DNA from: Chryseobacterium tructae
GTDB taxonomy: Bacteria; Bacteroidota; Bacteroidia; Flavobacteriales; Weeksellaceae
Length of the DNA stretch: 64,000 nucleotides
Assembly (NCBI RefSeq): GCF_030409875.1
Contig: NZ_JAUFQR010000001.1
Location: 1,550,001 to 1,614,000, forward strand
Direction of reading: 5' to 3'
Part shown: piece by piece, positions 28,880-38,941 of the stretch
Numbering within the stretch: position 1 is the stretch's first letter
Layout: each line of letters opens with the position of its first letter
Made by a program: the position numbers and the translations under genes
Notes under the pieces: generated by a model
The model's input: the letters and a program-made list of their open reading frames with translations, nothing else
What the model was told of the DNA's origin: nothing
The model's database searches: none

Positions 28880-29148
28880 CTAAACGTAAATTTGACTGTA
28901 TCCATATTTCTGAATAAGCAATCTATCCATATCAATGGGGTTGTTTTGATAGATAAATTTTATTATATCGGCTTTCCCTTGCTGATCACCCGAAAATCTG
29001 TAATTATTTACGATATACAGTAGGATTTCAGACAGTTCTATGCTCTCATTAAAGAAGATGTTTTTCAGTCTACAATATTGATATATATTGGTTTATGTTT
29101 TTTTTTGTTTATCCTTCTTCTGAGATTCATTAATCCCATATTGGGCAT
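28880..29148 (-). pseudogene. Small hypothetical gene, possibly frameshifted (about 89 residues)
   Basis: From ATG 29148 a frame reads MPNMGLMNLRRRINKKKHKP and stops early near 29070. An overlapping frame continues with a coherent sequence (RLKNIFFNESIELSEILLY, FSGDQQGKADIIKFIYQNN) to the stop at 28880. One missing base at the AA pair 29074-29075 (plus strand) would join them. This is the same kind of lesion seen in many genes here. Neither half is long enough for standard ORF calls. I do not recognise the family. It may be noncoding. Confidence 0.35.
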
Positions 29149-29427
29149 TACAATATTGAATTTTTAAATAATATAAAAAGGCTTCTTAAATATATGTAGT
29201 TTTGAATTATTTAAGACATTGTTTATCAATAAGTTGTTTTTGTTGCAAAATTGAATCCGGTAAAAATATATTTTTCATGAAAATATATTTCGGCATGGTA
29301 TTGTATTGTTATTTACAACAGTATCGGAGTTTGGTATATTAATTGTTGAGTAGGGATTCGGTGATGTAGAAAATTTGATAATTTCTCATTAAAATACGAA
29401 TAATTCGTTAATTTAGCATAAAAGTAT

Positions 29428-30480
29428 ATGAATAACTTAATTTTTTTCGATATTAATAAAAAATTGATTTTTTTATTAATGATAGCCTTTTGCGGTGTTG
29501 CCTATGCGCAGACATGTACACCCTATACGGGGCAGCCGATGGTAAGTGGGACTACTTATTGTCTTAATGGAAATCTTACTGTAGGAACTAATATCAGTAT
29601 CCCTAATGGGGCAACACTTATTGTACAATCTGGACAGTTACAGTCTGTTAATATCCAGGTTGATGGAGTTTTAGAGATAGGAGACGGAGCGAGTGTAAGG
29701 TCTAATGGATCCATTCTTATAGGTACTTTTGGAACAAACCAAAACTCAAAAGTTAAATTGGGAACCAAATCATTCTTATCACTTGTAGGATCAGTTGTTC
29801 AGGGTGATACTTCTTTTTTTGGAACCTATCCAAATGTAAGTTCTATGTTAGAAATGGGGACTAATAGTGTGGTAGAGATATGTGGGACATTTACTCAACA
29901 ATCAACAACTTATCCCTTTATTGATTATGTAGGTCTTCCTACTGGTAAAGCTTATTGTATTGCTAAAGGAGATGTGAGTGGTGGTAATGGTTCAATTTTA
30001 AGTAATGATAGCCAAATTACAGCCATTGCAATGGCGTCTGTTACAAGTCTTGGCCCTGGAGCTGCAAGTTTCTGCGGTCCGAATGCAACATCCGCTTTAT
30101 GTCCGTCTCTTTGGCCAAAAGGACTATCTGATGACAAATCAAGCTGCGGTAATGCACCTACAATTATTGATGATATGGATAGTTTTTGTACAAAACTGGG
30201 AGCAACAGGAACGCCTGATGGATTTACGAAATTCGGAATTACCATACAGCAAAAAAATAATGCTTGGCCAGAAAATGTTCCTAATGGTTTCGTTGCTAGG
30301 GAAGCAAAAGATAAAGGTTTTGTAATTACAAGAGTTCAGCATGTAAGCCAAACCCCACAGCCAGGAGATGCTATTGCAGATCCGAAAGAAGGAATGTTGT
30401 TGTATGATTTGCAAGATAAATGTGTGAAGCTATATAATGGTACTGCATGGAATTGCATTGTAAGAAGTTGTAATAATTAA
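29428..30480 (+). CDS. Secreted repeat protein, beta-helix-like N-terminal half
   Basis: This 350-residue protein has a signal peptide (LIFLLMIAFCGVAYAQ). Residues 35-130 alternate short hydrophobic and polar strands with repeated GxxI/LxV motifs, as in right-handed beta-helices. The end (EGMLLYDLQDKCVKLYNGTAWNC split by a turn) resembles the tail shared by many flavobacterial surface proteins. It lacks an obvious T9SS sorting domain. The similar protein at 30500 follows after 19 bp, so the pair is likely co-transcribed. It is probably an extracellular or outer-membrane structural protein. Confidence 0.6.
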   Translation: MNNLIFFDINKKLIFLLMIAFCGVAYAQTCTPYTGQPMVSGTTYCLNGNLTVGTNISIPNGATLIVQSGQLQSVNIQVDGVLEIGDGASVRSNGSILIGTFGTNQNSKVKLGTKSFLSLVGSVVQGDTSFFGTYPNVSSMLEMGTNSVVEICGTFTQQSTTYPFIDYVGLPTGKAYCIAKGDVSGGNGSILSNDSQITAIAMASVTSLGPGAASFCGPNATSALCPSLWPKGLSDDKSSCGNAPTIIDDMDSFCTKLGATGTPDGFTKFGITIQQKNNAWPENVPNGFVAREAKDKGFVITRVQHVSQTPQPGDAIADPKEGMLLYDLQDKCVKLYNGTAWNCIVRSCNN

Positions 30481-30499
30481 ACTTAAAATTAGTAAAAGG

Positions 30500-31015
30500 A
30501 TGAAAAACATAAAAAATATAAGCATAGCCATTGCCCTTGTTATTTTTAATCTTTCTGTTGCCCAAGTAGCTATTGGAAAGCAGATAGTGGATGGTAACAG
30601 TACGATTCTTGATTTCAACAATGTATCCGGAAATACCAAAGGATTAATTCTTCCTGCTACTTCTGGCCTTCCAACAGGTTCTTTGGTGAATGGAACATTT
30701 GTTTTTGACGTAACTGACAGTAAAGTAAAGGTATATGAAAATGATGCCTGGAAGCCTCTGTCTGATGCGGGAAGCTCCAGTGCTGTTGTGGTTAATAATT
30801 CTGCAGAGCTAGGGAAAGGAGTCGTAATCGGAGAATCATCCAGTACGGCAGATGGAGTATTGGTATTGGAGGCTGCGGATAAAGCAATGATCCTTCCTCA
30901 AATTGCAACTCCTCATATTAATGTAAAAAATCCATATCCGGGAATGATATGTTACGATACAACCAGTAAATCATTGGCGGTATATGATGGATCAGTCTGG
31001 AGTTATTGGAAATAA
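30500..31015 (+). CDS. Secreted protein with the same GxxxYDxxxxxLxVYxGxxW tail
   Basis: This 171-residue protein has a signal peptide (IAIALVIFNLSVAQ). It contains LILPATSGLPTGSLVNGTF and two modules ending in similar motifs (VFDVTDSKVKVYENDAWKP and CYDTTSKSLAVYDGSVW). These modules repeat the tail seen in the upstream protein at 29428. It lies 19 bp downstream of that gene and is followed by a terminator. Location outside the cell or in the outer membrane is inferred; the function is unknown. Confidence 0.6.
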   Translation: MKNIKNISIAIALVIFNLSVAQVAIGKQIVDGNSTILDFNNVSGNTKGLILPATSGLPTGSLVNGTFVFDVTDSKVKVYENDAWKPLSDAGSSSAVVVNNSAELGKGVVIGESSSTADGVLVLEAADKAMILPQIATPHINVKNPYPGMICYDTTSKSLAVYDGSVWSYWK

Positions 31016-31073
31016 TCTTGATGTGAAATAATTTCCGGGAAACCGGTTTATATAAGTTTATAATGTGTATTGA

Positions 31074-31110
31074 AGCAGTGGTATATGAATGTATACCGCT
31101 GCTTTTTTTT
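31074..31110 (+). terminator. Terminator after the secreted-protein pair
   Basis: A 12-bp stem (31074-31085 with 31092-31103, one mismatched pair) has a 6-nt loop and is followed by eight T. Confidence 0.85.
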
Positions 31111-31130
31111 GTTGCATTTTATAAAAAAGT

Positions 31131-31162
31131 GAGAGATTACAACTTTTAAAGCGTAATCTCTC
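31131..31162. terminator. Second hairpin, oriented for leftward transcription
   Basis: A perfect 10-bp stem (GAGAGATTAC / GTAATCTCTC) has a 12-nt loop. Its leftward side is followed by T-rich sequence, so it may stop leftward read-through. Confidence 0.55.
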
Positions 31163-31769
31163 ATTAAACAAATAATATAAATTGTAATATTCTCTAATTT
31201 TTATGAACGGACGAGGATCATAATACTGAGGTATTGTTTCATCATAGGATATTGTGTTAAATAGGCCTCTTTTTTATTTGTGTTTCTAGTTAATATTATT
31301 TGTTTGGTTTGTAAAAAATCTCACCCCTCCGGGTTTTCATCATTTGTGTTTTTCATTTGTGTTCTTAATACTTTTATTAGATTAAATTAAGTGGTGCAGA
31401 GGGGGAGTTTTTTATAATTATTCTTGAAATTATGTATGTTTTTTTTTAGTAATGTTTTTGATTGTAAGGTTTATATTTTTCACATGACAAACATATTCAA
31501 TAATCAGAAGATTTTCCAAAAAACAGCATACGACATAGCTACACTATGTATACTACTCCATGTTTAACATGTTGTTTTTTAGTGTGTTGTGTTTTGTTAG
31601 GGAAAGGATTTATTATTTGTTTCTATAATGTGGAAGTTGAATACTTTCAATAGAAGTGTCATTTTTAACCTTTAAAATCAGTTGTTTTTTCAATAAAAAG
31701 AATCTTTATTATGTAAATTTTATGTATTGAATATCATTGAAAAGGGGAACTTTAATAATAATTAGATAC
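31163..31769. other. AT-rich intergenic region, no supported gene
   Basis: Only very short frames occur, for example an 11-codon leftward one (MKNTNDENPEG). Small inverted repeats are scattered. Nothing firm was identified. Confidence 0.3.
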
Positions 31770-31793
31770 AAAAAATCCTGCCGTTGAGCAGGA
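31770..31793 (-). terminator. Terminator of the leftward TPR-HTH gene
   Basis: Read leftward, a 6-bp stem (TCCTGC / GCAGGA) with a 6-nt loop is followed directly by six T, 29 bp beyond the stop codon. Confidence 0.8.
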
Positions 31794-31821
31794 AGATATT
31801 GATATGTAAATATTTCAAAAT

Positions 31822-33266
31822 TTAGAGGGATGTAAAGAAACTATAAAGATCTGTTTCAGAAGGAATATTGAGTTTTTTTCTGAGTCTGCCTTTTTTAGTT
31901 TGTACAGATCTATGCTGTATAAAAGTAAAATCTGCAATGTCTTTTGAGGAAAAACCTAACCAGATCATAGCGCATAAAGAGAGTTCTGATTTTGTCAATT
32001 GCGAATTGATTTTTAAAATACTCTGAAATAGATCAGGATTAATTTCTTCAAATCTTTTGATAAACTTAAGATCATTAGTTTTAGCAAGATCTAATAATTC
32101 TGCGAAATCTTCCTTCGATATCCTTTCCTTTGGGGAAAACGTTAAAGTATTGGCTTTTCCAGAGAGCTTATCCTCTTTTTTGTATTTTCTGTTCAGTAAA
32201 AATAAAATAGCTCCTGTAATAAGAACGGATACTCCGATAAGAATAAAGATGAGATTCATATTATCCTCGCTTTTTCTTCAATGATTTCACTGAGAGAAAG
32301 ATCAATAGCTTCATTTCCTGATAATTTAAGCTTGTGATCCAATTCCTCAGCTTTAGAAGTGTAAATCTCCTCCATTTTATGGTCATTGAGGTTTTGATAA
32401 ACAAAAGCTATCTGCCGATAAAGTTCGGGTAATTTGTTGATCCTTTTTGTTTTAACTAAAATATCTGATGCTTTTATGTAAAAGTCTAATGCTTTCTCGT
32501 ATTCCTTTTTTTTAGAAAGAAGATCAGCGTAAAAAGAGTAGATAATACCTTGTCTTACTGTTCCATATTCATTTTCTTTAAGAAGATTTAGAGCTTTGGT
32601 ATTATAAAAAGTAGCAGAATCAAGATTTTTGGTTTGTTGTAAATGATAATTACCAATCAGGGATGCATTGAGGGCGGAAGGGTCTACATTGAAACCTCTG
32701 TGACGGTAAATCAGCGCAGAATCTTTATATGATGAAGAAATAAAATCAGCTCTTTGTTCATACATATTTCCCAATAACCATCCTTTTTCATCTAGCTTTT
32801 TACCATAATAAATAGCTTTAGCATTATAGTTTAAAGCAGTATTGACTAATCCTGTAACATAATTGACCTGGCCATACTCATGGTAGAGCTTAGCGTATAG
32901 GAAATTGTCATTAAGACGGGTAATGATTTTTTCTGCCGACTTCAGATAGGCATGACTTGTCTTATATTTTCCCATCATGCCGTAAGTATTGGAAAGATTG
33001 ATGTATCCCAGAGCTTCTCCTTTTAAATACCCTGCCTGTTTGGACTGTTTGATGTTTTCATTATTAAGAATGATAAGTTCCTTATCTTTTCCTTCAAGCC
33101 GTAATTTTTCATTTTTCTGAAGTAAAGCGTTGTCGATTTCTCGGGTGTCAGTTTTTTTACTGCAGCTCCATAGAGAGATTGCAATAAACAGGTAAAAAAA
33201 TAAGGGGTAATTTTTTAAAGGGAGATCACCTATACAGCTCATGGATTTTTTGTGATTTGTAATCAT
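31822..33266 (-). pseudogene. TPR lipoprotein/membrane regulator with HTH (one frameshift)
   Basis: This is a paralogue of the intact gene at 11636-13126. The first frame (33266-32256) has a lipobox-like signal (ISLWSCSKK) and TPR repeats. The second (32259-31822) has the membrane helix (IFILIGVSVLITGAILFLL), then a coiled coil and HTH (FSSKDIADFTFIQHRS, GRLRKKLNIPSE). They overlap by four bases. In the paralogue these parts are one protein. One missing base at the CC pair 32265-32266 (plus strand) would give EKARDNMNLIF and join them into about 482 residues. Two separate proteins coupled by ATGA are possible but less likely. Confidence 0.65.
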
Positions 33267-33704
33267 TTATGGAATGATGAAATTATTTTCATAATCTCAA
33301 CCTTAATACTTTGTATGAAAAGATACATTATGCCTTTTCAGAAGTCTGTTATTTCAGCTTTAATCCTTTATAAAACTGTGCGGATTCCTCTTATTTTGAT
33401 ATGGATTTATTGGTAACATAATACCGGACAACTTATTGCAGTTGCCTGAATTAATAAATTTAATGCTCATCATCTTTTTTGTTGTTTAATAAAATTGCCC
33501 TTTTTACAAGGAGAATTTGGAGGACTAAAATAGTGAAAAATAAACAATCATCCAATACCTGCCTGATTTATCAAGGAGCTAAATGGTGAATTTATTCAGA
33601 TTAATTAATTGATAAACAGTCTGATACCGGACTGTTGTTCGCTCTGACTACGTGAAGCAGTATTGTCAATAAATTAATAATAAGAGGTACTGCTTTTGTC
33701 GGTT
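33267..33704. other. Intergenic region between TPR-HTH and Lrp genes
   Basis: A weak 7-bp hairpin (33615-33621 with 33630-33636) may terminate the leftward Lrp gene. Otherwise nothing is recognisable, apart from room for the TPR-HTH promoter. Confidence 0.35.
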
Positions 33705-34175
33705 TTATAAGATTTGAGCACTTTCTTTAATGCTGCTCATGACGAAAATGCTTTTTGTTTGGCCAATTCCTTCAATTTCAGATAGTTTGTTAATGAAAAA
33801 TTCGTGAAATTCATCCATGTTGGGAGCAAGGATCTTAAGCATGAAGTCGAAATCTCCACTGATGTTATAGAACTCAACAACTTCCTTTAATTTTCCTACT
33901 TCTTCAATGAATTTTCCAGCAGTTTTTTTATTGTGAACATTTAAAGCAATCATACAGATGACCATCATCCCCTTGTTTACTTTTTTGCGATCTACTACAG
34001 CTGTGTATTCCTTAATGATACCCAGTTTTTCCATACGTTTAATGCGCTCATGAGTGGGGGTTGAACTTAGGTTGATCCTGGTAGAAATATCACGTACACT
34101 CATCTTTGCGTCTTTCTGAAGAAGCCGTAGGATAGAAAGGTCTTTTTCGTCTGGGGTATAATTTTCTGTTGGCAT
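33705..34175 (-). CDS. Lrp/AsnC-family transcriptional regulator
   Basis: This 156-residue protein has an N-terminal winged helix (LDLSILRLLQKDAK-like opening, ISTRINLSSTPTHERIKRME) and a C-terminal RAM/AsnC ligand domain (GDFDFMLKI, GIGQTKSIFVMSS). Length is standard. It is divergent from an MFS exporter gene with only 143 bp between them, which suggests it regulates that exporter and perhaps an amino-acid or drug efflux response. The effector cannot be read from sequence. Confidence 0.9.
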   Translation of the reverse strand: MPTENYTPDEKDLSILRLLQKDAKMSVRDISTRINLSSTPTHERIKRMEKLGIIKEYTAVVDRKKVNKGMMVICMIALNVHNKKTAGKFIEEVGKLKEVVEFYNISGDFDFMLKILAPNMDEFHEFFINKLSEIEGIGQTKSIFVMSSIKESAQIL

Positions 34176-34294
34176 TTGTTCTGTTTTTATAGGGTTAATT
34201 TTATTGTTTCAGTTATTTTGTTCTTTTTATTTTTCATATTAGGCATTATTGTTCCAAAATTAATGTAAAATTTCCAAATACGTTCTATTAATTT

Positions 34295-34302
34295 TAATTT
34301 TG
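34295..34302 (+). promoter_or_regulatory. Possible -7 box (TAATTTTG) of the MFS exporter gene
   Basis: It matches TAnnTTTG and lies 17 bp before the ATG, which implies a very short leader. No good -33 box is found at the usual spacing. It is within the divergent Lrp-exporter region. Confidence 0.35.
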
Positions 34303-34318
34303 CAGGAAATTTGAATAC

Positions 34319-35707
34319 ATGGATACAAGGAAAAATATAATATTAATTTTAGCATCGGTTGGAACTTTTGTAGAGGCTTTGGATATTGCCATTATTAATT
34401 TAACAATTCCTTCTATTCAAGAACAGTTTCATATTGGAGCAGGAACGGTACAATGGCTTCAAACATTGTATGTGCTGTTCTTTGGTGGTTTTCTAATCAT
34501 CGGTGGAAAACTTTCTGATCAGATTGGGAGAAAGAAAATATTTTTATTGGGAGCGCTTATTTTTATGTTGACCTCATTAGGAGCAGGACTTTCCGAAAGC
34601 TTCAATGTGCTAGCTGTATTTCGTGCTTTGCAGGGATTAGGAGCGGCACTTGTGATGCCTGCGGCTTTATCAATTGTAACCAACACTTTCAGGGAGGAAC
34701 AGGAAAGGAATCGTGCGATTGGAATATTTAGTTCCTTTGCGGCGATTGGTTCGGGAAGTGGTCTTTCGGTAGGAGGGATTATCAGTACCTATTTAAGCTG
34801 GCATTGGGTTTTTCTTATTAATGTTCCGATTCTTTTGGTCACCTTAATCTTGTCCTATTATTATTTACCAAGTGACGAGAAAAATGAGACTCCACAGAAA
34901 ACAGATATTATCTCCGGAATGTTAATGGTGCTTGGGCTTTTGAGTCTTACCTATGGAACGCATGAATTGGTTCACATTAAAGAACAGCCATTCTTGGTAA
35001 TAGGTTCTTTAGTAGCAGCGGTAGTATTGCTGATTATGGTATTCTTCAGATTGAGAACTGTTGCTGAACCATTATTTGATTTAAAATTATTCAGACATGG
35101 TTCATTGGTAGTTTCTAATGCTGCTTTCTTTATGTTGGGAGCGTTTTTTATCGGGTTTTTATTCCTGATTTCATTAATGCTCCAGAAAGATATGGGATAT
35201 AGTGCAGCTTCGGCAGGATTGATGCTTGTTCCATTCAGTGTCTTATCGGCTTTGACAGCTAAATTTATTTTACCCCATATTTCAAAACGATTGAGTTCAT
35301 CTCAAATGGGAGTATTGGGATGGTCTTTTATGTTAGCTGGTGGAATACTTTTATTGATTTCTGTCTATACAGGACATCCTTTAACCATTGTTTTATTAGG
35401 GTCGGCTTGTATCTCGGGAGTAGGAATGACGTTTTGCTTTACAGCGCTTTCTGTGATGGGAATTCAGGATGTTGAACCTGCTCATTACGGATTGGCATCA
35501 AGTTTGACTTCTACTACTTACTTCCTTGGAGCGGGGATTGGATTATCGTTCATGACTTTAATGAGTCAGGTTTTTCCTTCAGAATTTGCAGTGGGAAGCC
35601 TGAATCTGATTGTACTGATCAGTTATGCTATTTTAGCCCTTGGAATGTTATTTTATTTTATATTGAAAAGCTTAAAAGTGAAGCAGACAGAAATAGCTGT
35701 TTCCTGA
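34319..35707 (+). CDS. MFS multidrug exporter, DHA2 (EmrB/QacA-like) family
   Basis: This 462-residue protein has about 14 hydrophobic segments. Motif A is GGKLSDQIGRKK (near residue 62), preceded by FVEALDIAIINLTIPSI, the typical DHA2 motif D1-like start. A motif C-like Gly-rich stretch (AIGSGSGLSVGGII) is in segment 5. It would export drugs or toxic organics using the proton gradient. It is divergent from an Lrp regulator. No membrane-fusion partner is adjacent. Confidence 0.88.
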   Translation: MDTRKNIILILASVGTFVEALDIAIINLTIPSIQEQFHIGAGTVQWLQTLYVLFFGGFLIIGGKLSDQIGRKKIFLLGALIFMLTSLGAGLSESFNVLAVFRALQGLGAALVMPAALSIVTNTFREEQERNRAIGIFSSFAAIGSGSGLSVGGIISTYLSWHWVFLINVPILLVTLILSYYYLPSDEKNETPQKTDIISGMLMVLGLLSLTYGTHELVHIKEQPFLVIGSLVAAVVLLIMVFFRLRTVAEPLFDLKLFRHGSLVVSNAAFFMLGAFFIGFLFLISLMLQKDMGYSAASAGLMLVPFSVLSALTAKFILPHISKRLSSSQMGVLGWSFMLAGGILLLISVYTGHPLTIVLLGSACISGVGMTFCFTALSVMGIQDVEPAHYGLASSLTSTTYFLGAGIGLSFMTLMSQVFPSEFAVGSLNLIVLISYAILALGMLFYFILKSLKVKQTEIAVS

Positions 35708-35814
35708 TAAGCGACCTTAAAATTACACAAACTATATGAATGGGAATCGGTGTTTAGGCATTGGTTCCTTTTTTTGTTTTTCAATATCAGATTCTTCTTT
35801 ATTACTTTTGTATC

Positions 35815-36561
35815 ATGAGAATACAAATCATTAGTGATCTTCATCAGGAATTTGGCCGCACTGAATTGTGCTTTGATAACGCAGATGTTATTGTTCTGGC
35901 TGGAGATGTTAATTTAGGAACGAAGGGAATAGAGTGGATTAAAGAAACGATCTCTGATAAACCGGTTATTTATGTTCTGGGGAATCATGAATATTATAAA
36001 GGTTCATATCCTAAGACACTCCATAAAATAAAAGCGGCTGCTGAAGATTCTCATGTTTTTGTGCTCGAAAATTCATGTGTAGATATTGAGGGAATACGCT
36101 TTCATGGGGCTACATTATGGACTGATTTTTCAATCTTTGGAAATCCCGTGGAATATGGAATGCTTTGTCAATCAAAAATGAATGATTATAAAATGATCAA
36201 ACGCGATCCATCTTATTCAAAAATGAGAACAATAGATACTTTCAAGATTCATCAGTTTTCAAAAATATGGTTGCAAGAGAGCTTGGAGACTTCAAAAGAA
36301 CTTACAAATATAGTTGTTACCCATCATGCTCCAAGTATTCAATCTGTGCCGGAGCACTACAAAGAAGATCCATTGACTTCAGCTTATGCATCTGATCTAG
36401 AGGAAATGATCCTTAAATATCAACCGTTATATTGGATTCATGGGCATATTCACACGCCGTGCAGGTATCCTATTGGAAATACAGAAATTGTTTGCAATCC
36501 TCATGGTTATATAGATGAAAGGTATAATGGGTATGAGAAGGAATTAATTATCGAAGTGTAA
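35815..36561 (+). CDS. Calcineurin-like metallophosphoesterase
   Basis: This is a 248-residue enzyme. Metallophosphoesterase motifs in order are SDLHQEF (DxH), AGDVNLG (GDxx), LGNHEYY (GNHE), VVTHHAPS and IHGHIHTPC (GHxH). All metal ligands are present. The substrate is unknown; relatives act on phosphodiesters or nucleotides. The start at 35815 is chosen because the motif begins at once; an upstream in-frame ATG adds only hydrophobic residues. A TACTTTTG box (35803-35810) abuts the start codon, so the mRNA may be nearly leaderless. Confidence 0.85.
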   Translation: MRIQIISDLHQEFGRTELCFDNADVIVLAGDVNLGTKGIEWIKETISDKPVIYVLGNHEYYKGSYPKTLHKIKAAAEDSHVFVLENSCVDIEGIRFHGATLWTDFSIFGNPVEYGMLCQSKMNDYKMIKRDPSYSKMRTIDTFKIHQFSKIWLQESLETSKELTNIVVTHHAPSIQSVPEHYKEDPLTSAYASDLEEMILKYQPLYWIHGHIHTPCRYPIGNTEIVCNPHGYIDERYNGYEKELIIEV

Positions 36562-36649
36562 AAGGGTAAAAGGATGGTAAGGCTGTTTGTTCTTACTCTT
36601 CTTATTTTCTCCTTTTTTATTACCTTAGTGCCTTCATAATCCATTTCCT

Positions 36650-37575
36650 ATGGCTAAAAGATCCCGCAAAGAACCTCCTAAAGAACCCGATTTTGTTTCT
36701 CAATTGGCTTTTGGTGAAGTTTTACAACAAGTAGAATTTGATCTCAGAATCAAGGAGTTTGTGGTGATGGAAATCGACAAGGCGAATTATATAATCAAGC
36801 CTAATATCCCTTACCGTTCCGATTACTTCTGTATCTTTTTGGTACAGGATGGAAGTGTAGGATTTAGCCTGGATGATAAAAAATATATGGTTTATAAAGG
36901 AGATGTTGTCTTTTGTCCAATGGCTGAAACTTTTTGGGTGGATAATATTGCAGACAATTATAATGCAAAATACATTTTCTTTTCAGTAGATTTCATTTCT
37001 CAGGCCGGCTTTAACTATAAATCTAATAATGTATTGAAAGCCTGTCATCTGATCCAACGCATATTGTAAGGAATGAGCCTGAGTTGTATAAAAGGTTACA
37101 GTTCTATCTTGACGAATTACGGTCGCTTAATAATAAGGAGAAAGATAATTATTACTTTAATGAAATGATCTGGCATCACTTTTCGTTGGTTATTTATGAG
37201 ATTGATAATTATTTTAAAAAAATTGAAAAACCACATTTGGTTACCCCTAGAGAGGATGAGTTAACGACCAGTTTTTTTAAGCTTGTTCAGAAACACTTCA
37301 AAGAAGAGCACAATGTTCAGTTCTATGCAGATAAGTTGTTTATCAGCCGGAAGTATCTTACCAAAGTGATCAATAAAACGATGTTCAAAACGCCTCGGGA
37401 TATTATTCATCAGGTATTGGCTGTAGAAGCCAGGTTGTTGCTCAGAAATCCAAACCTGAATATCAATGAGGTGGCTGTAAAGCTTAGGTTCTCAGATCAG
37501 GCTTCTTTTAGCAAGTTTTTTAAAAAACATACAGGGAGGTCTCCTTTGGAATATAGAAAAGATGATTTGTATTGA
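36650..37575 (+). pseudogene. AraC-family transcriptional regulator (one frameshift)
   Basis: The first frame (36650-37069) is the cupin-like sensor half (FCIFLVQDGSVGFSLDDK). The second (37084-37575) contains the C-terminal AraC HTH pair (FYADKLFISRKYLTKVI, VAVKLRFSDQASFSKFFKKH). One missing C at 37054-37055 would give HLIPTHIVRNEPELYK and one protein of about 309 residues. It lies 200 bp upstream of the RND efflux operon in the same orientation. Two copies of a 20-bp sequence in that gap may be its operators. It is a likely local regulator of the efflux genes. Confidence 0.8.
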
Positions 37576-37596
37576 TCCATAGAATTTTGATTTAGA

Positions 37597-37716
37597 TGTC
37601 TTTTTGATAAAATAAGTGTTATTTTTGATTTAAAATTTCGAAATGTGTTATGTTATTTGTCTATGAATGATATATCTCATGTTTTTAAAAATAAGGTGTC
37701 TTTTTGACAAAATAAG
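37597..37716 (+). promoter_or_regulatory. Two 20-bp direct repeats, candidate AraC-regulator operators
   Basis: TGTCTTTTTGATAAAATAAG (37597-37616) recurs at 37697-37716 with one change. The copies start exactly 100 bp apart. They lie between the AraC gene and the efflux operon and upstream of its likely promoter. Confidence 0.55.
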
Positions 37717-37775
37717 GAGTTTTTTGAATAATCTTATTGAACTTTTTTCATTCGAATTTTGTGACGAAAATTTAA

Positions 37776-38932
37776 ATGACTAGAGTTATGCAGAGATTTT
37801 TTATTCAGAAATCAACCATAATTTTCCTCTCGCTTATCGTCTTGGCGGGGTGTAGGAAAAATAACCAAAACCAATCTTATCAACAGCAGGCACCAGAACT
37901 TCCTGTAGAAATAATCAAGCAGGGAGATGCTTCTGTTTCCAGAGAATATGCGGCATCTATCGAAGGGGTTTCCAATGTAGAGATAAGACCTCAGGTGACG
38001 GGATACTTAAGTAAATCTTTGTAGATGAAGGAGATTATGTAAGAGCAGGACAGCCATTGTTTAAAATTGAAGATCAAATCTTCGGTGAGCAATTAAAAAG
38101 TGCACAGGCAGCATTGATTACAGCACAGGCAAATCTCGCAAGTTCAAGAATTGATCTAGACCGAAAAAAGGAACTATTTAAAAATAAGATGGTTTCCGAT
38201 ATTCAGGTGAAAGAAGCAGAAGCAGCTTACAATGCAGCTAGAGGTGCTGTAAGCCAATCCACATCATCAATTGAATCTGCGAAAATTAATCTTAATTTTT
38301 CAACTATTAAAGCTCCGGTAAGCGGATTTATCGGGAGATTCAACTATCGTTTAGGAAGTTTGATGACTCCAAGTAATCAGGAGCCCATTACCCTGTTATC
38401 TGATATCCACCAAGTGTATACTTATTTTAGTCTGAGTGAAAGTGACTTTAATAATTTCCAGAAACAATATGTAGGAAGCAATATTAATGAGGTTATTAAG
38501 AATACTCCGGCAGTATCTCTTCAGCTTTCTGCAGGTGAAAAATATGCAGAAACAGGAAGAATTGATGCTGTTGAAGGGCAGTTTAACAAGACTACCGGCT
38601 CTATTACTTTAAGAGCAAAATTCAATAACCCGAATAACCTTCTGAGAAGTGGAAATACAGGAAAGATCTTATTGGATCAGTTCTATAGCAATGTTGTTTT
38701 GCTTCCTATAGCATCTACCAGAACTATTCAGGATAAGGTTTTCGTATTCACCATCAAAAATGGAAAAGCAGAAATGCTTCCTATTGAAGTCAATGGAAAA
38801 GCGGGCGATAATTTTATCGTTACCAAAGGGCTAAAAGCGGGCGATCAGTATATCGTTTCCGGTTTCGACAGGTTGCAGCCGGGAACTCCTGTAGTGGCAC
38901 AAAAGAAAAATGCTCAACAGAAAAAATCGTAA
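37776..38932 (+). pseudogene. RND efflux periplasmic adaptor, lipoprotein (one frameshift)
   Basis: The first frame (37776-38024) has a lipobox signal (LIVLAGCRKN) and the first lipoyl/barrel strand. The second (38057-38932) continues from PLFKIEDQIF with the helical hairpin, beta-barrel (TIKAPVSGFIGRFNYRLGSL) and C-terminal domain. One extra A in the run 38013-38015 restores GYLSKIFVDEGDYVRAGQPLF, which is the canonical adaptor sequence. Full length is about 386 residues. It connects the inner-membrane pump and TolC-like channel encoded downstream. The next gene starts 9 bp later. Confidence 0.9.
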
Positions 38933-38941
38933 GAAGAAATC

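Noticed and set aside
32256..32259. Two separate TPR and HTH genes coupled by ATGA overlap
   Set aside because: The intact paralogue at 11636 is one protein and a single base restores the fusion.
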